Shown here: one piece after another, positions 7,651-9,383 of the stretch
Position numbering within the stretch: the first letter of the stretch is position 1
Layout: each line of letters starts with the position of its first letter
Source: Emcibacter sp.
GTDB lineage: Bacteria > Pseudomonadota > Alphaproteobacteria > Sphingomonadales > Emcibacteraceae
Direction: 5' to 3'
DNA length: 9,383 nucleotides
NCBI GenBank assembly: GCA_027019205.1
Contig: JALUWZ010000128.1
Coordinates: 1 to 9,383, forward strand
Notes under the pieces: generated by a model
What the model saw: only the letters and a program-made list of their open reading frames with translations
Databases searched by the model: none
What the model was told of the DNA's origin: nothing
Program-made: the position numbers and the translations under genes

Positions 7651-7671
7651 ACGGGAATGTCACATTCCGGT
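7651..7671. promoter_or_regulatory. Candidate operator: 21-bp dyad in a divergent spacer
   Basis: The core GGAATGT-C-ACATTCC (7654-7668) is a perfect 7+1+7 inverted repeat. Two more symmetric pairs outside one mismatch extend it to 7651-7671. It lies 53 bp from the left gene's ATG and about 71 bp from the right gene's ATG. It covers ATGTCA (7657-7662), the -35-like hexamer of the rightward promoter, and on the minus strand GTGACA (5/6 to the -35 consensus). A dimeric repressor bound here would block the rightward promoter and possibly the leftward one. I do not recognise the motif as a known regulator's site. Confidence 0.5.
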
Positions 7672-7685
7672 CATCTATTTATAAC
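7657..7685 (+). promoter_or_regulatory. Candidate promoter for the 61-aa gene
   Basis: ATGTCA (7657-7662, 4/6 to TTGACA), a 17-bp spacer and TATAAC (7680-7685, 5/6 to TATAAT). The predicted transcript would start near 7692, giving a leader of about 50 nt with AAGGA at 7729-7733. The -35 lies inside the dyad at 7651-7671. Confidence 0.42.
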
Positions 7686-7742
7686 AGTTGTGGTCCATTG
7701 ATGCGATGATAAATATTAATATAACCACAAGGATTACATAAC

Positions 7743-7928
7743 ATGACAGGTATTATATCAACCTTGCTGCATGAGCCGGAAACCACAGGGCGGCTTGCCC
7801 GGGTGTTGCTGAAACATGTCGGTCCAAAGGACAGGGATGAAGCTATTGATATGCTCTATAAACGGATCGGGGTTTATGCCTGTGACCGCCGGGCCATAAC
7901 CCGTGAAGTGGACCATTATTTCAAATAG
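7743..7928 (+). CDS. Small protein of unknown function (61 aa)
   Basis: I do not recognise this 61-residue protein. It starts with ATG preceded by AAGGA 9 nt upstream (7729-7733), and a plausible sigma-70-type promoter lies further up, so it is probably translated. The sequence looks helical and soluble. There is no signal peptide or membrane segment, charges are balanced (about 11 K/R and 9 D/E), there is one cysteine (in VYACDRRA), and the ending is aromatic/basic (EVDHYFK). The middle segment LLKHVGPKDRDEAIDMLYKRIG suggests two short amphipathic helices. It has no resemblance that I can see to a DNA-binding helix-turn-helix or a toxin-antitoxin protein. It is divergent from the SnoaL-like gene and ends 3 bp from the convergent DUF4170 stop. 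Being short, it could be missed or called spurious, but the ribosome-binding site and promoter argue for a gene. Confidence 0.65.
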   Translation: MTGIISTLLHEPETTGRLARVLLKHVGPKDRDEAIDMLYKRIGVYACDRRAITREVDHYFK

Positions 7929-7931
7929 AGG

Positions 7932-8156
7932 CTATTCTTTTTCCTCCGGCACCATAAAACGGTGCAGGTGGACCACGACATATTTCATCATCGCATCATC
8001 AACATTGGCGTGACTCGCCTTTTTCCAGGCCTCATAGGCCTGTTTGTAATTGGGGAAAATACCAATTACATTCAGATTGTCCGGCTCACTGAATTCCATG
8101 GTCTGGGGATCATCGACTTTTCCGCCAAAAACCAGATGTAACAGATCATTGACCAT
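7932..8156 (-). CDS. DUF4170 domain-containing small protein
   Basis: A 74-residue cytoplasmic protein that fits the DUF4170 family, small proteins found mainly in alphaproteobacteria and without an assigned role. Recognisable family features are the opening LLHLVFGGKVDDPQTMEF, then LNVIGIFPNYKQAYEAWKKAS, then HANVDDAMMKYVVVHLHRFM and a short acidic tail. The FPNYKQAYEAWK part is a typical amphipathic helix after a beta strand, and the pattern suggests a compact alpha/beta fold. The ATG at 8156 has AAGGG 8 nt upstream, a good ribosome-binding site. It lies downstream of the mlaC-like gene on the same strand, separated by 116 bp that hold a possible terminator, so shared transcription is uncertain. 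Its stop is 3 bp from that of the 61-aa gene coming the other way. Confidence 0.82.
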   Translation of the reverse strand: MVNDLLHLVFGGKVDDPQTMEFSEPDNLNVIGIFPNYKQAYEAWKKASHANVDDAMMKYVVVHLHRFMVPEEKE

Positions 8157-8177
8157 ATATTCGCCCTTTCAGGATAT

Positions 8178-8208
8178 AAAAAAACCGCTGCGGTCCCGGC
8201 ACAGGACC
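8178..8208 (-). terminator. Possible intrinsic terminator after the mlaC-like gene
   Basis: On the minus strand two alternative short hairpins (GGTCC/GGACC, or CTGTG/CGCAG with a 7-nt loop) are followed by CGG and a run of seven T. The stems are only 5 bp, so termination may be partial. It lies about 65 bp after the mlaC-like stop and 22 bp before the DUF4170 start. Confidence 0.42.
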
Positions 8209-8272
8209 CAACAGTATGGCTGGTTAGAAATCAGCGCAATACATATCGCCAATGGATGTAAAGTGCAACAGG

Positions 8273-9046
8273 TTAATGAAGTGGTTTCTCTTTTTCGCGG
8301 TCTGATTTCCCACGGTCGGCAACCTTGATCGTGCCACTGACGATGGATTGCATGAAATCAATCAGGCCGTTCATGCCGCTTGTCGATATTCTGGATGTGA
8401 AGTCGTCGCGCTGGGTCCGGGCCATGCTGATACCTTCTATCTTGACATCAATTATTTTATAGGGACGCGGGTGTCCATCGGTCTTTTTACCGGGCCGGAC
8501 GCGCCAGTCAACGTCATATGTCTTGTCCTCGCCATTAATGATCTTGGTTCTGACATACATATCGCGTTTGCCATTGGGGAATACCCGCCCGACCTTTACA
8601 GTTTTGGTATGAAGCTTGGTCAGACGGCTGGTATAGATCTTGACCAGATATTCCGGGAACAGGGTATAATATTTTTCCAGATTTTCGCGGGTTGCCTTCT
8701 TTCTGTGGCGTCCCAGAGAAATTCTGCCGATATAATTTACATCGAACCCTTCCCGGAGGATTTCATTAAAGCGCTTTTCCTGATCGGCAAGGCTGGTGCC
8801 TTTCTGTTTCAGGCTGGTCAGGGCCTCATCGGCCAGCGACCGGATAAAATCGGCGGCCTGCTGCTGGACCACGGGGTCTTCATTTATCCGGGGTTTTTTG
8901 TCTGCTGCCCACAGGGTGTTGCTCCAGAACAGGACGGTCAGAAGCAGGGCCGCAGTCAAGGTCGCCGCGAACATTTTTCGCGCCAGCCCATCCCGGCTTC
9001 GGGACAGGCTATATGTCTTTGCCTCTTTTCGTATGTTCATTGCCAT
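8273..9046 (-). CDS. MlaC/Ttg2D-type phospholipid-binding periplasmic protein
   Basis: A 257-residue exported protein of the MlaC (toluene-tolerance Ttg2D) family. In the Mla system MlaC carries phospholipid across the periplasm between the outer-membrane MlaA complex and the inner-membrane MlaFEDB transporter. Family marks are FDVNYIGRISLGRHRKKAT (101-119), LFPEYLVKIYTSRL (129-142), VDWRVR (179-184) and YKIIDVKIEGISMARTQRDDF (196-216). The signal peptide has an unusually long basic n-region; the hydrophobic core is at 29-42 with cleavage near LWA (45-47). An ATG at 8974 would give a standard-length signal peptide but has a weaker ribosome-binding site. At the chosen start, AAGG lies 10 nt upstream of ATG 9046, and GTG at 9049 is an equal alternative. 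The protein is lysine/arginine-rich, with a charged tail. No other mla gene is in the window. Confidence 0.85.
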   Translation of the reverse strand: MAMNIRKEAKTYSLSRSRDGLARKMFAATLTAALLLTVLFWSNTLWAADKKPRINEDPVVQQQAADFIRSLADEALTSLKQKGTSLADQEKRFNEILREGFDVNYIGRISLGRHRKKATRENLEKYYTLFPEYLVKIYTSRLTKLHTKTVKVGRVFPNGKRDMYVRTKIINGEDKTYDVDWRVRPGKKTDGHPRPYKIIDVKIEGISMARTQRDDFTSRISTSGMNGLIDFMQSIVSGTIKVADRGKSDREKEKPLH

Positions 9047-9085
9047 CACTTTTTCGCCTTTGTTCCTGTATCATATGTCCTGCAT

Positions 9086-9114
9086 ATTACCGACATCCTA
9101 TGATTTAGGGGCAA
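9086..9114 (-). promoter_or_regulatory. Candidate promoter for the mlaC-like gene
   Basis: Minus strand: TTGCCC (4/6 to -35), 17-bp spacer, GGTAAT (4/6 to -10). Predicted start is near 9080, giving a leader of about 34 nt. The rest of the AT-rich spacer (9120-9211) shows no gene. Confidence 0.38.
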
Positions 9115-9211
9115 GACTGTAAAATCATAATAATGTCACTATCCTGTGTAGCAGGCGTTACCGAAGCAACAATATTTTAAATTTATGAAATAATAATAAA
9201 TATTCAAGAGC

Positions 9212-9249
9212 AAAAAACACCGGAGCCTTGACGACAGCGGTGTTTTTTT
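9212..9249. terminator. Bidirectional intrinsic terminator
   Basis: A6 followed by CACCG (9212-9222) pairs with CGGTG followed by T6 (9238-9248): an 11-bp stem with a 15-nt loop. It is flanked by A's on the left and T's on the right, so it can act on both strands. On the minus strand it lies about 20 bp after the cytochrome c stop and reads stem then T6, so it should end that transcript and insulate the mlaC-like gene. Confidence 0.8.
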
Positions 9250-9268
9250 CTTTTTCAGGGCAGAAAAT

Positions 9269-9383
9269 CTACTGAAGAGTTTTCAGATAGGCAATGACAT
9301 TAATGCGCTGTTTGGGTTTTTTAAGACCGGCAAAGGTCATCTTTGTCCCCTTGACCATCGCCCGGGGCTTGGTCAGCCATGTA
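9269..9383 (-). CDS. Class I cytochrome c family protein, C-terminal end only
   Basis: The minus strand encodes the last 37 residues of a protein running off the window: TWLTKPRAMVKGTKMTFAG, then LKKPKQRINVIAYLKTLQ and a TAG stop. This is the C-terminal half of a class I c-type cytochrome. 'P...V.GTKM.FAGLKK' carries the methionine that is the sixth haem-iron ligand, and 'R.NVIAYLKTL' is the final helix. The CXXCH haem-attachment site would lie outside the window. Such proteins are periplasmic or membrane-anchored electron carriers. Which cytochrome (c2, c550 or c552 type) cannot be told from this fragment. A strong terminator follows at 9212-9249. Confidence 0.85.
   Translation of the reverse strand, partial: TWLTKPRAMVKGTKMTFAGLKKPKQRINVIAYLKTLQ

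Noticed and set aside
7743..8156. Toxin-antitoxin pair formed by the two small genes
   Set aside because: They are convergent, not in one operon, and one belongs to the DUF4170 family; neither resembles a known toxin or antitoxin.
8240..8268. Promoter for the DUF4170 gene (TTGCAC, 17 bp, TATGTA on the minus strand)
   Set aside because: Both hexamers match only 3/6, and the possible terminator would lie between this promoter and its gene; too weak to list.
8348..9103. 251-codon open frame on the plus strand opposite the mlaC-like gene
   Set aside because: It lies wholly antisense to a gene with clear MlaC motifs, lacks recognisable domains and a convincing ribosome-binding site, and is a by-product of codon usage.

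Overview
The window is ordinary-looking, moderately GC-rich bacterial DNA. It holds ten recognisable coding regions, two of them cut by the window edges, and no tRNA, rRNA, CRISPR array, insertion sequence or phage gene. The set of genes (a DUF4170 small protein, an orphan MlaC-type lipid-binding protein, an AmpG-like permease, a class I cytochrome c and a CurA-like oxidoreductase) points to an alphaproteobacterium. The PEP-CTERM protein suggests a lineage that also encodes an exosortase elsewhere. The lineage assignment is inference from gene families, not from a marker gene.

Layout from left to right. (1) 1-2195, plus strand: the C-terminal part of an FAD-linked oxidase, then a CurA/YncB-type NADPH-dependent oxidoreductase. 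Their stop and start codons overlap, so they form a coupled redox pair. (2) 2201-3718, minus strand: a complete TrkH potassium-uptake subunit, converging on the oxidoreductase with only 5 bp between stops. (3) 3878-7008, plus strand: a possible operon of a PEP-CTERM surface protein, an AmpG-family MFS permease and a membrane fatty-acid desaturase with three histidine boxes. All three act at or in the envelope. (4) 7009-7076: a compact convergent spacer carrying three copies of a G-run element that can form competing hairpins. (5) 7077-7598, minus strand: a secreted SnoaL/NTF2-fold protein, divergent from a 61-aa unknown small protein at 7743-7928. The spacer between them contains a near-perfect 21-bp dyad that overlaps the predicted -35 of the rightward promoter. 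(6) 7932-9046, minus strand: a DUF4170 small protein and upstream of it an MlaC-type periplasmic phospholipid-binding protein. (7) 9212-9383: a strong bidirectional intrinsic terminator and the last 37 residues of a class I cytochrome c on the minus strand.

The recurrent theme is envelope and lipid biology: desaturase, AmpG muropeptide permease, MlaC lipid carrier, PEP-CTERM surface protein and TrkH. No single pathway connects all the genes. I do not see a clearly new multi-gene system. The observations most worth a second look are the dyad operator candidate at 7651-7671, the uncharacterised 61-aa protein it may control, the PEP-CTERM/permease/desaturase cluster, and the three-copy G-run repeat between convergent genes.
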